Shown here: in pieces, positions 25,501 to 33,956 of the stretch
Layout: each line of letters starts with the position of its first letter
Position numbering within the stretch: position 1 is the stretch's first letter
Origin: Acetobacter estunensis
Lineage (GTDB): Bacteria > Pseudomonadota > Alphaproteobacteria > Acetobacterales > Acetobacteraceae
DNA length: 64,000 nucleotides
NCBI RefSeq assembly: GCF_019083805.1
Contig: NZ_JAHRDV010000004.1
Coordinates: forward strand, 124,001-188,000
Reading direction: 5' to 3'
Program-made: the position numbers and the translations under genes
The notes under the pieces: model-generated
Databases searched by the model: none
What the model was told of the DNA's origin: nothing
The model's input: the letters and a program-made list of their open reading frames with translations, nothing else

Positions 25501-25586
25501 TGGTGGAAGAGGTTGGATTCGAACCAACGTAGGCGTACGCCAGCGGATTTACAGTCCGCCCCCTTTAGCCACTCGGGCACTCTTCC
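25501..25586 (-). tRNA. tRNA-Tyr (anticodon GTA)
   Basis: The minus strand folds as a class II tRNA of 86 nt with an encoded CCA (25501-25503). The acceptor stem pairs GGAAGAG with CTCTTCC, the anticodon loop CTGTAAA carries GTA, a long variable arm follows, and the T arm has GGTTCGAATCC. These identify tyrosine. Confidence 0.96.
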
Positions 25587-25597
25587 GTTGGGGCGAC

Positions 25598-25626
25598 GGA
25601 TTAAGGGGCTTCAGGGCGTCTGTCAA
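25598..25626 (-). promoter_or_regulatory. promoter of tRNA-Tyr
   Basis: Minus-strand TTGACA (25621-25626) and TAATCC (25598-25603) separated by 17 nt, ending about 12 nt before the first base of the mature tRNA. Confidence 0.75.
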
Positions 25627-25696
25627 TGTGCTTTGACGTTTTCCCTACTGCGGAACGTGATGACGGGCCGGCAAGACCAGCGTATAGCACCCGATC

Positions 25697-26497
25697 ATGC
25701 GCACACCTCCCCCACACGCCCGTCCCGACGCGGCCTCCTCCTCCCGTAAGCCTGCACGCCGCCATGGACGTGGACACGGCAAGTCGGGCGGCCCCTACTG
25801 GATCTCCGGTGTCCACGCGACACAGGCCGCTTTGGAGAATCCTCACCGCACGATCCAGCGCGTCCTCCTTTCTCCCGAAGCGGAAGCCGATTTCGTCGCG
25901 CGTCTGTCTGTTCCGCTCCCACCGCATGTCGAACGCGCCGATAAGAGCCGTTTTACCGCCCTTCTGGGCGCGGAGGCGGTGCATCAGGGGGTTGCGGCCC
26001 TCGTCGAACCGCTTGAGGGCATCGCGCTGGAAGACGCCATTGAGCGTCCCGGCCCCGTGCTGGTGCTCGATCAGGTGACGGACCCACGCAATGTCGGCGC
26101 CATTCTGCGCTCGGCCGCCGCCTTTGGAGCCGCCTGCGTCGTGGTGCAGGACCGCCACGCGCCAGAAGAAGGCTCTGCGTTGGCCAAAGCCGCCTCGGGC
26201 GGACTGGAGATTGTGCCGCTGGTGCGCGTGGTCAATCTCTCGCGTTGCCTTGAGACCCTTCGTCAACGCGATTTCTGGACAATCGGTCTGGATGCGGGTG
26301 GTGGTCGGCTGGACGGGGCGTCCCTTCAGGGACGCCGCACCGTGCTCGTGCTCGGCTCGGAAGGTGACGGTCTGCGCCGTCTCACCCGCGAGAACTGCGA
26401 TGAGATCGCAGGGCTTTACATGCCGGGAACAATGGAGAGCCTGAACGTCTCCGTCGCCGCGGCCATTGGATTATACGAACTCGTACGGACGCGCTGA
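25697..26497 (+). CDS. rlmB: SpoU-family 23S rRNA 2'-O-methyltransferase
   Basis: 266 residues. An arginine/glycine-rich start is followed by the substrate-binding domain (GPYWISGVHATQAAL) and the SPOUT catalytic domain with DQVTDPRNVGAILRSAAAFG, VLGSEGDGLRRL and MESLNVSVAAAI, the three SpoU motifs. RlmB methylates G2251 of 23S rRNA; TrmH-like specificity cannot be excluded. Confidence 0.88.
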   Translation: MRTPPPHARPDAASSSRKPARRHGRGHGKSGGPYWISGVHATQAALENPHRTIQRVLLSPEAEADFVARLSVPLPPHVERADKSRFTALLGAEAVHQGVAALVEPLEGIALEDAIERPGPVLVLDQVTDPRNVGAILRSAAAFGAACVVVQDRHAPEEGSALAKAASGGLEIVPLVRVVNLSRCLETLRQRDFWTIGLDAGGGRLDGASLQGRRTVLVLGSEGDGLRRLTRENCDEIAGLYMPGTMESLNVSVAAAIGLYELVRTR

Positions 26498-26512
26498 GTC
26501 CTACCGTCCGTT

Positions 26513-26541
26513 GCGCTGATCCGTCAGAGACGGATCAGCGC
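26513..26541. other. perfect 13-bp hairpin between convergent genes
   Basis: GCGCTGATCCGTC and GACGGATCAGCGC form a perfect 13-bp stem with loop AGA. It covers the last codons and the stop of the small membrane protein gene on the minus strand and follows rlmB on the plus strand. No T-run is present on either side. It may stabilise mRNA ends or act as a weak bidirectional terminator. Confidence 0.6.
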
Positions 26542-26664
26542 CAGAACGTAGACGATCACAACCATGGCAAGCACGAAGCCAATCAGGCCGAAAAGACGAC
26601 CTTTCTGACGACGTATCAGCTCAGCCTGCTCAGCGGCGGTCAGATCCATGGATGTCGTTGTCAT
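26524..26664 (-). CDS. 46-residue single-helix membrane protein (CoxF-like)
   Basis: Reads MTTTSMDLTAAEQAELIRRQ, then a basic KGR, one membrane helix (LFGLIGFVLAMVVIVYVLAL) and ends IRL. Its ATG overlaps the ctaB stop in an ATGA, strong evidence for translation. The size, the charged N-terminus, the single helix and the place directly after ctaB match the small CoxF-like proteins encoded in alphaproteobacterial cytochrome c oxidase operons. Function is inferred from context only. Confidence 0.75.
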   Translation of the reverse strand: MTTTSMDLTAAEQAELIRRQKGRLFGLIGFVLAMVVIVYVLALIRL

Positions 26665-27617
26665 GAAAGCCATCCCATCAGGGCGTGATCGGCAAGCAGG
26701 CCGCAGAACAGCAGAAACAGATAGGCCAGCGAAAAGCGGAATGACACGCGCGCCGCCTTGTCCCCGTTCAGACTGACACCGCCTGCATCCTGTTTTTCAC
26801 GCAGCACGCGCACGGCACAGGCAATGAAGCCAAGCCCGAGCGCCAGCGCCGTCACTGTATAAAGCGGTCCGCTCAGATGCAGAAAAGACGGTACGAGCGA
26901 CACAGCCAGAAGCAGCACCGTATAAATCAGGATTTGCCAGCGCGTATGACGCGCTCCCTTGACCACCGGCAACATCGGAATACCGGCGCGCCCGTAATCC
27001 TTGCAGGCATACAGAGAGAGCGACCAGAAATGGGGAGGCGTCCACAGAAAGACGATGGCGAACATGACGATGGGCATCACGCTCATTGACCCGGTCGCTG
27101 CCGCCCAACCGATCATGGGCGGAAACGCCCCGGCCGCACCACCGATCACGATGTTCTGCGGCGTCGAGCGCTTGAGCCACATCGTATAGATCACGGCATA
27201 GAAAAAGATCGAGAACGCCAGAATACCGGCCGCCAGAGCGTTCGTCGCCAGCCACATCAGCGCCACAGAGAACACCGACAGGCCCAGCCCATAGGCCAGT
27301 GTTCCATCTGGGGGGATACGTCCGCCCGGAATGGGGCGTGTGGCGGTGCGCTGCATGACGATGTCGATGTCGCGGTCATACCACATGTTGATGGCGCCCG
27401 CCGCACCTGACGCCAGACAGATGCATAGGATGCTGACAGCCGCAATCACCGGATTCATGTGACCCGGCGCCATGAACAGACCCGCCGCCCCGGTGAACAC
27501 CACCAGCGAAATCACGCGGGGCTTGAGAAGCTGCACCCAGTCGTGCGCCTTGGTGCCGACGCGCGCCGTCTCGAAACGAGGCCGTGCGGGACGCCCCTCT
27601 GCAACAGCGCCGCTCAC
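26661..27617 (-). CDS. ctaB: protoheme IX farnesyltransferase (heme O synthase)
   Basis: Attaches a farnesyl group to heme B to make heme O, needed by the Cyo oxidase encoded at 57976-61835. 318 residues, about nine membrane helices. The aspartate-rich prenyl-binding motifs NMWYDRDIDIVMQRTATRP and a second near YACKDYGRAG are present. It overlaps the oxidase subunit I-like gene upstream and the small membrane protein downstream, both as ATGA. Confidence 0.95.
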   Translation of the reverse strand: MSGAVAEGRPARPRFETARVGTKAHDWVQLLKPRVISLVVFTGAAGLFMAPGHMNPVIAAVSILCICLASGAAGAINMWYDRDIDIVMQRTATRPIPGGRIPPDGTLAYGLGLSVFSVALMWLATNALAAGILAFSIFFYAVIYTMWLKRSTPQNIVIGGAAGAFPPMIGWAAATGSMSVMPIVMFAIVFLWTPPHFWSLSLYACKDYGRAGIPMLPVVKGARHTRWQILIYTVLLLAVSLVPSFLHLSGPLYTVTALALGLGFIACAVRVLREKQDAGGVSLNGDKAARVSFRFSLAYLFLLFCGLLADHALMGWLS

Positions 27618-28885
27618 CGACCGATCTCCTGAGAGGTCATCCGGGCCGACGTAGCGTTGCGCATCGTTCCCAGAAGAACGGCAGCCAACATGATGAGAGA
27701 CGCCACCATCAAACCGCCACCAAGCGTTTTCATGACGTCACTACCGCCCGCCAACACCACGCCAAAGAACATGAGAGCGAACTGAATCTGCGCCAGACGG
27801 GCCGGATAGCGGCCTTCGGTCCACGCGTCGATCCAGCCATACAGCGCGCCGAACAGCACGAAAGCCGCACCGTTCAGAACGGCCATATGCACGCCCTGCC
27901 CTGCCCAGCCTGCCGCCAGCAGCACGAAAAAGCCGGAAGCCCAGAGCACGGGCACACCGGGCTGTGCTCCCAGCGCCACCTTCCGACGCCACAGAGCCGA
28001 CACCCAGATAAAGGTGAACACAATTGAGGCCATCGCGGCCAGCACATTGCTCTCCGTGACAGTGACCGCCTGCGAGACATGGGCGAGATTCGCTTGCGCC
28101 CACAGCACAGGACCACCTACGGCGGCAATAGCGGAAACTGCCACCGCCAGATGGCGCGCGCGATCCGTCGTCGGTGCAAGTGCCTCGAACAGACGTGCTG
28201 CCATACCGAAGGCCGCCACCAGCACGATCAGCGTCAACGGCGGTGCAAACGAAATGATCGTCTGTCCCCCGTTGATAAGTGCGTGCGTGGCGGATGCTGC
28301 CAGAACCGGCGCGACGAAGAGCAGACCGCAGGCGGCCAGAAGCTGCGTCCAGACAAAAATGGAAAAGGGCGCCAGCATGACGGGATGATCGTCGCCACGA
28401 GGCGCCACCACACCCGGACCCGCATGCGAATCCAGAACAACACCCAACGTGGTCGTCCCAAGAAGTGCCGCACCTGCACACCAGACCAACACACCGAACG
28501 GCGCGACGGTCCCGGACGCTGCAAGAAAGATGGGCAAGGAAAGAGCGATCAATCCTAACGCCACAACATCAAACGGTTTTACGAGACGATTCGCGCTGGA
28601 TGAGGCCCCTATCAGATCCTGCGTCAGGAACAGGCGCCCAAAACCACCGAGAAAAGCGGGCACACCGACAAGCAGCAACATGGCCGTAGGGTGAAACCGG
28701 GCAATCGCCTGTGCCAGATCATCGGGCAGAAGACCGATCTGCTGCAACAGCATCGACAGACCCGCCAGACCACTCACCCCCGCAGCAAGCAGCAAATACC
28801 CGGCCACAACGGGCGAAGGAACACCCCCGTTACGACTGAAGGTTCGCTCGGCAGAGGACGTCGAAACAGCCATGGTCACGCGCAT
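27614..28885 (-). CDS. degenerate heme-copper oxidase subunit I homologue
   Basis: 423 residues, about twelve membrane helices. Segments align with cytochrome c oxidase subunit I: RFHPTAMLLLVGVPAFLGGF (low-spin heme His, here H65), FSIFVWTQLLAACGLLFVAP, and VHMAVLNGAAFVLFGALYGW (second low-spin ligand, H333). Missing are the CuB histidine of GHPEVY (here FAPPLTLI), the CuB pair HH (here WAQANL) and the high-spin heme His two residues before H333 (here Gly). It cannot be a normal oxygen-reducing subunit but could hold one low-spin heme. It overlaps ctaB. Its start could also be at 28873. Confidence 0.75.
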   Translation of the reverse strand: MRVTMAVSTSSAERTFSRNGGVPSPVVAGYLLLAAGVSGLAGLSMLLQQIGLLPDDLAQAIARFHPTAMLLLVGVPAFLGGFGRLFLTQDLIGASSSANRLVKPFDVVALGLIALSLPIFLAASGTVAPFGVLVWCAGAALLGTTTLGVVLDSHAGPGVVAPRGDDHPVMLAPFSIFVWTQLLAACGLLFVAPVLAASATHALINGGQTIISFAPPLTLIVLVAAFGMAARLFEALAPTTDRARHLAVAVSAIAAVGGPVLWAQANLAHVSQAVTVTESNVLAAMASIVFTFIWVSALWRRKVALGAQPGVPVLWASGFFVLLAAGWAGQGVHMAVLNGAAFVLFGALYGWIDAWTEGRYPARLAQIQFALMFFGVVLAGGSDVMKTLGGGLMVASLIMLAAVLLGTMRNATSARMTSQEIGR

Positions 28886-29058
28886 CTTTCTTCAAGTCGG
28901 GAACACGTCTTCCACCTGACAGGGCGCGGCACACCTCCGGCAGGTGGGTGGAAAACATCGCACCCTACCGAAAATTCATGCAACCAGAAAGCGTCATCCC
29001 CTCATGCCGCCACAAGCCAGCCCTGTCCGTGACGCGCAGGCAAACTCGGAACGTTGAA

Positions 29059-29793
29059 TCAGGCGACTTTTTCCTGCGCAGCAGAAAGGTCTTCCTGCCG
29101 AAGCGTGACGAGAGTGAACAATCCGGCAGGAGGCACAGGCTCGATCCGCGCCCGTGCGATATCTTCCGGAGGCAGAAGCGCTTCCATCGCAAAGTCGGGA
29201 TGCCATCCCAAAGAATGGGACGCCCGCGCCATGCCGCGCTCAATCGCTCCACGCACACCGTGGGGTGTCAGGAAATGATTGACGAACAGGATATAACCGT
29301 CGGGTTTCACAACGCGCTTGAGTTCGGTCAGCAGACGGCGTGGATGCGGCACGACAGACGCCACGAACATGGCCACCGCGATGTCGAATGAATTATCCGC
29401 AAAGCGCGTGTCCTCAGCGTCCATTTCCAGCAACGCATCGACATTCGTCAGGTGATCGCGACGTACGCGCTCACGCGCGCGCGCCAGCATATCGCCCGAA
29501 AGATCGATTCCCGTGACCCGTTTGGCGGCAGTGTAATGCGGCAGCGCAAGCCCCGTCCCCACGCCCACTTCCAGGACACGGCTGCCCGGCAGGCGATTGA
29601 CGGCCGCCACGGCGCGCTTGCGCCCGAACGCGGAAATACCGCCAAAGACGGTGTCATACACACCGGCCCAGCGTCGGTACGCGGCCTTTACGGCATCGGC
29701 GTCCAGAGCAACCTTCGGCCCATGCGCCTCTCCCTGACGAGACACGTCTTCCGCCGACTCGCTGCGGACCCTCTGCAAGACTTCGTTCATCAC
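29059..29793 (-). CDS. pmtA: phosphatidylethanolamine N-methyltransferase (PmtA type)
   Basis: SAM-dependent methyltransferase, 244 residues. Motif I is VLEVGVGTGLALPHY, followed by GIDLSGDMLARARERV and the AHG-like region typical of soluble PmtA enzymes (YRRWAGVYDTVFG, VNHFLTPHGVRG). PmtA makes phosphatidylcholine by three methylations. The first residues (about 30) are charged and family-variable, so the start could lie a little inside. Confidence 0.8.
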   Translation of the reverse strand: MMNEVLQRVRSESAEDVSRQGEAHGPKVALDADAVKAAYRRWAGVYDTVFGGISAFGRKRAVAAVNRLPGSRVLEVGVGTGLALPHYTAAKRVTGIDLSGDMLARARERVRRDHLTNVDALLEMDAEDTRFADNSFDIAVAMFVASVVPHPRRLLTELKRVVKPDGYILFVNHFLTPHGVRGAIERGMARASHSLGWHPDFAMEALLPPEDIARARIEPVPPAGLFTLVTLRQEDLSAAQEKVA

Positions 29794-30030
29794 GCCCCAT
29801 TTGCCCCAAGTTCAAACCCGAAAACACAGACCGGGGCATTACGCAAAGGACGGCCGTGCTCAGAGTTCGGCGCGCACATTGCCACAGCCGCGCACAACCA
29901 CCAACCCTGCATCGCTCTTCCAACGCCTCGCTCTTCTTTCACGCGGGTCATTCTCCTACACTCTGGAAATGCGCTCCGGCATCACGCCACGAAGACGATG
30001 CCGTCATCCACGCACGAGAGGAGTCACACC

Positions 30031-30210
30031 GTGCAGATAATCCTTATTCTTCTCTGCATCGTGATCTGGTCCTCCATGTTTGGTTTCTATTGGAGAGAGC
30101 CGCTCTACAAATGGCTGGATAACAAGCTGGATTTACAGAGATTTCGCCGCAAAAAAGAGGAAAAGACCTGCTGCGTCAAACCCTCTTCCGAAGAACCTCC
30201 GACCAGCTGA
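30031..30210 (+). CDS. small membrane protein, 59 residues
   Basis: GTG start with GAGAGGAG eight nt upstream. One hydrophobic helix (IILILLCIVIWSSMFGFYW), then a basic stretch with KLDLQRFRRKKEEK and a short tail with a CC pair. No family recognised. The good ribosome binding site and helix-plus-basic design support a real gene, but it could be spurious. Confidence 0.55.
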   Translation: MQIILILLCIVIWSSMFGFYWREPLYKWLDNKLDLQRFRRKKEEKTCCVKPSSEEPPTS

Positions 30211-30215
30211 TCCGT

Positions 30216-31199
30216 TCATCCGGCCGTCAGACGTGCCTCGATGCAGTCCCACAGAGTCGCTGCCGGATTGGTGCCGTCGAAACGCGCGAGTTCCTGAAGA
30301 CCCGTGGGGGATGTCACGTTGATTTCCGTCAACCAGTTCCCGATCACATCGATTCCCACGAAGATCAGCCCCCGATCACGCAGCATCGGACCGATGGCCT
30401 CACAGATTTCCTGATCGCGCGGCGTCAGTTTCACCGGTGTCGCCACGCCGCCCACATGCATGTTCGACCGCGCCTCACCCTCCGCGGGCACGCGATTGAT
30501 CGCCCCGATGGGCACACCGTCCGCCAGAATGATGCGCTTGTCGCCCTGCCGTACGGCAGCTTCATAACGCTGGATCATCAACGGCTCGCGTGAGCGGGCG
30601 AAGTGCATCTCCAGAAGAGCGTTAAGATTCTGATCGTCCTCACGAATACGGAACACACCGCTGCCGCCATTCCCGAAGAGCGGCTTGACGATGATGTCTT
30701 TCCAGCGATGGCGGAACGCACGGATTTCGTCTGTATCCCATGTCACCAGTGTCGGCGGCATCAGCTCCGGATAGTGGGTGACCAGCAGCTTTTCAGGGGC
30801 ATCACGCACTGAACGCGGATCGTTCACCACCAGCGCACGTCCCGGCCCCACACCGTGCACATGCTCAAGAAGGTGTGTCGCGGTGATGTAGGCCATGTCG
30901 AAGGGCGGATCCTGACGCATCAGGATCACGTCCATATCGCCAAGGTTGCTCCGCACCGCATCTCCGAAAGTCGCGTGATTTCCCTTTTCACGCCGGACCT
31001 GAACCGGACGCACCCGCGCCGTCAGTTGCGTGGAAGTGCCATGACCACCTTCCAGCAGAGCCATGGTATTGACTTCATAGACAAACAGGCGGTGTCCGCG
31101 TGCCTGCGCTTCCAGCATCATGGCGAAGGTCGAATCACCATTGATGTCGATCCCCTCCAGAGGATCCATCTGCACCGCGACATCAAGCCCTGAAGTCAT
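30216..31199 (-). CDS. gshB: glutathione synthetase
   Basis: ATP-grasp ligase joining gamma-glutamylcysteine and glycine; 327 residues from MTSGLDVAVQMDPLEGI at 31199. Family blocks include MRQDPPFDMAYITATHLLE, VVNDPRSVRDAPEKL, VKPLFGNGGSGVFRI and the C-terminal FVGIDVIGNWLTEINVTSPT. The open frame reaches 15 codons further upstream without support. Confidence 0.95.
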   Translation of the reverse strand: MTSGLDVAVQMDPLEGIDINGDSTFAMMLEAQARGHRLFVYEVNTMALLEGGHGTSTQLTARVRPVQVRREKGNHATFGDAVRSNLGDMDVILMRQDPPFDMAYITATHLLEHVHGVGPGRALVVNDPRSVRDAPEKLLVTHYPELMPPTLVTWDTDEIRAFRHRWKDIIVKPLFGNGGSGVFRIREDDQNLNALLEMHFARSREPLMIQRYEAAVRQGDKRIILADGVPIGAINRVPAEGEARSNMHVGGVATPVKLTPRDQEICEAIGPMLRDRGLIFVGIDVIGNWLTEINVTSPTGLQELARFDGTNPAATLWDCIEARLTAG

Positions 31200-31265
31200 G
31201 ACAAGCTCCGTTTTCCTGCTGTCGACTCCTTTAGGGCAATTCACATCCCAAGCAAAAGAAGAAGG

Positions 31266-31775
31266 TCAGGCTGGAGGTGGATAAGAGATGGCAAGAAGCT
31301 CGATCAGTTCCGGGCCACGCGGCGTATGAAGCGTGATTTCGTCACCCACGCCACGCCCAAGAAGAGCGCGGGCAACCGGCGACACCAGGCTGATCTCGCC
31401 CCGCTCGGTCACAGCTTCGTCCACACCTACAATCGTTACCGTCGTCTCGCGGTCGCTTTCGTCCGCATAAGTGACGGTCGCCCCAAAGAACACACGGTCA
31501 CGCCGCGTCTGCTCGGCAGGTTCGACGGAAATGGCCGTTTCCACACGCTTGGTCAGAAACCGGATGCGCCGGTCGATCTCGCGCAGACGCTTCTTGCCGT
31601 AGATGTAATCGCCATTTTCAGAGCGATCCCCGTTTCCCGCCGCCCATGACACGACCTCCACCACGGATGGCCGCTCCTCACGGACCAGTTGCGACAGTTC
31701 CGCGCGCATGATCCGCAGACCCGCTGGCGTGATGTAACGCCGCAGGTCCTCGCTACCGCTCACTTCCCCTGTCAT
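31266..31775 (-). CDS. greB: transcription elongation factor GreB
   Basis: 169 residues; rescues backtracked RNA polymerase by stimulating transcript cleavage. The N-terminal coiled coil with ITPAGLRIMRAELSQL and the tip GNGDRSENGDYIYGKKRLRE carry the acidic residues of the GreB type, followed by the FKBP-like domain with ISLVSPVARALLGRGVGDE. Confidence 0.93.
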   Translation of the reverse strand: MTGEVSGSEDLRRYITPAGLRIMRAELSQLVREERPSVVEVVSWAAGNGDRSENGDYIYGKKRLREIDRRIRFLTKRVETAISVEPAEQTRRDRVFFGATVTYADESDRETTVTIVGVDEAVTERGEISLVSPVARALLGRGVGDEITLHTPRGPELIELLAISYPPPA

Positions 31776-31801
31776 ATCTCAACCGCACTCCACTTGGCGG
31801 C

Positions 31802-32668
31802 TTAGCCAACGGCGAGTTCGTTGAGTGCGGTATCGACCTCCTCGAAACTCGGCATCAGTTCACCGGGAATATCCTTGCGTCCGATCTCCACACTGACCTG
31901 AGGCGCATTACCCTGCAGGAACGCGACGAAGACAGCACGGATGAGGTCATAATAGTGCGCGTCCTCTTCCACAACGCTACGGATACGGGAGGAAAGCGGG
32001 CCTACAATACCGTAGGCCAGCAGAACACCCAGGAACGTGCCGACCAGCGCGCCTGCGATCATCTCGCCAAGAACTTCCGGCGGCTTGCTGATCGATCCCA
32101 TGGTCTTGATAACACCCAGCACAGCGGCGACGATTCCGAGTGCCGGCAATGCATCCGCCAATGTTTGCAGACTGTGCGCGACGTGGCAGTCTTCCTTAAG
32201 ATTTTTTGCAAGTTCGCGCGACATCACCTCGTCGAGCTGAAACGGATCGTCCATATTCATGCTGATCATGCGCAGATAATCGCAGATCAGACGCCGAACT
32301 CGCTGATTGTCGCGGATTTTCGGATATTTTCCGAAAATCGTGCTTTCCATGGGGGTCTCGATATGCTGCTCCAGCGCCATCACACCGTGGCTCTGAGCAA
32401 GACGCGTGAACGAAAACAGCAGGCACAGAAGCTCAAGGTAGTCCTGCCGTCCGAATTTCGGTCCCTTGACGGCCTTACCCAGCGCACCCGGCACATGTTT
32501 GAGATCTCCAATGGAGCTTGCCATGACAAACGTGCCGACGCCCGCTCCCATAATGGTGAGCAGTTCGAACGGCATCGACTTGACCAGCGGCACGATGGCA
32601 CCGCCTGAAGCCGCAAAGGAGCCGAACACGCAAAGCAGCATAAAAACCAGGCCGCCGATTACCAACAT
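31802..32668 (-). CDS. motA: flagellar motor stator protein MotA
   Basis: 288 residues, four membrane helices and a large cytoplasmic loop. ALPALGIVAAVLGVIKTMG and the final pair of helices with LVGTFLGVLLAYGIVGPL are the conserved proton-channel segments. Its ATG follows the motB TGA with no spacer (TGAATG), so it comes second, opposite to the usual motA-motB order. Confidence 0.95.
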   Translation of the reverse strand: MLVIGGLVFMLLCVFGSFAASGGAIVPLVKSMPFELLTIMGAGVGTFVMASSIGDLKHVPGALGKAVKGPKFGRQDYLELLCLLFSFTRLAQSHGVMALEQHIETPMESTIFGKYPKIRDNQRVRRLICDYLRMISMNMDDPFQLDEVMSRELAKNLKEDCHVAHSLQTLADALPALGIVAAVLGVIKTMGSISKPPEVLGEMIAGALVGTFLGVLLAYGIVGPLSSRIRSVVEEDAHYYDLIRAVFVAFLQGNAPQVSVEIGRKDIPGELMPSFEEVDTALNELAVG

Positions 32669-33877
32669 TCAGTCTGTCCTTATCTTCTGACCGGATATCT
32701 CTCCGGCAGGCAGCACCGCGCCTGCGGATGCAGTGGGTGCGTTGTTCTGTGGTGTGGAGGCTGCATCCGGCAGCGGAACATCATGTTCGCGGTGCAGCAG
32801 GAGCACGACGCGGCGATTGGAGGCCGAAGCAGGATCCGCCGGGTCCGCCAGTTGACGATCAGCACGCCCCGACACTTCCAGCAATCTCTGTTCCGGAAAA
32901 CCGGCCTGCTCAAGAATCTCCCGCGCCGAATCCGCCCGCGCGGCCGACAATCCCCAGTTGGACTCACCCTTGCGCCGATACGTTGCCGCATCGGTATAGC
33001 CATAGATTGAAAGGTTCTGGGGCATCGCCGTGAGGTAGGGCGCGATCAATTGCATCAGATGCGTAGCGTTGGCATTCAGCCGCGCCGAACCTGTGTCGAA
33101 CATCGGCCTGTGATCGCTTTCGGACAACTGGATCCGCAAACCTTCCGGCACCAGCTCCACTTTTACCTGAGGCGCCAACTGACTGGCCGCCGGGTCCTTG
33201 TCCATGGCAGCATGAATCTGCTGCGCATCATGCTCCAGGTCTTTTTGTTCCTGAGCCGCCGCATCGACCTGTCCGCTATCGCCCACATCGGTCGTAGCGC
33301 CGGTTTTGCTGCCTCCAATCGGTACGATCTTCGCCAGTGTGGGTGGAACCGACACAATGCGACCGATACTCCGGTCGGGAAAAGACGGATCGGGCGTACG
33401 CAACATGCCCCGCTGGCGCGTATCGGAGCCACTTCCCGCAATATCGCGCCCCACCACGACCGCAACGTCCGGCCCAAACCCACCAGCCTTCGCAATGGCG
33501 CCCTTATTTTCATGCGGTGTCGGCCCCGGTTTATGGGCTGCACCGTTATCGGGCTTTTCGGTCATATCCAGATTGCCGGTCTTGTGGGTTGCCTGCTGCG
33601 TGTCGTCCTGTGCAGCGGGTGGGGTCAGTCCCGGATCGGACATGGTCTGGCTGGCTGGCGCAGATGTTGACGCCATGGGATTGAAGAAGTTGGCGATGCC
33701 GCGCCGACGCTGCTCGGTCGTGGCGTTGATGAGCCACATCACGAGGAAAAACGCCATCATGGCCGTCACGAAGTCCGCGTAAGCGATCTTCCACGCGCCG
33801 CCGTGGTGGCCATCGCCACCACCGCCACCGCGTCGAATCACGACGATCTTCGGTTTGTTGTCCCCGTTGCGTGCCAT
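32669..33877 (-). CDS. motB: flagellar motor stator protein MotB
   Basis: 402 residues from MARNGDNKPKIVVIRR at 33877. A basic, glycine-rich start is followed by the single membrane helix ADFVTAMMAFFLVMWLIN, whose Asp is the proton-carrying residue. A long proline/alanine-rich linker (about residues 60-230) leads to the OmpA-like peptidoglycan-binding domain with YGYTDAATYRRKGESNWGLS and VSGRADRQ. The linker is longer than in enteric MotB. Confidence 0.93.
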   Translation of the reverse strand: MARNGDNKPKIVVIRRGGGGGDGHHGGAWKIAYADFVTAMMAFFLVMWLINATTEQRRRGIANFFNPMASTSAPASQTMSDPGLTPPAAQDDTQQATHKTGNLDMTEKPDNGAAHKPGPTPHENKGAIAKAGGFGPDVAVVVGRDIAGSGSDTRQRGMLRTPDPSFPDRSIGRIVSVPPTLAKIVPIGGSKTGATTDVGDSGQVDAAAQEQKDLEHDAQQIHAAMDKDPAASQLAPQVKVELVPEGLRIQLSESDHRPMFDTGSARLNANATHLMQLIAPYLTAMPQNLSIYGYTDAATYRRKGESNWGLSAARADSAREILEQAGFPEQRLLEVSGRADRQLADPADPASASNRRVVLLLHREHDVPLPDAASTPQNNAPTASAGAVLPAGEISGQKIRTD

Positions 33878-33956
33878 ACACCTCTCCAACCTGCGGTGCA
33901 TGCTGGTTGAAGGGGCTTAAAACACGCTTAATCCCTTACCATCCGGGAACGACTCC

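Noticed and set aside
25290..25532. 80-codon plus-strand frame ending EEVGFEPT
   Set aside because: It runs into the antisense of tRNA-Tyr; this ending is a common artefact of reading through tRNA genes.
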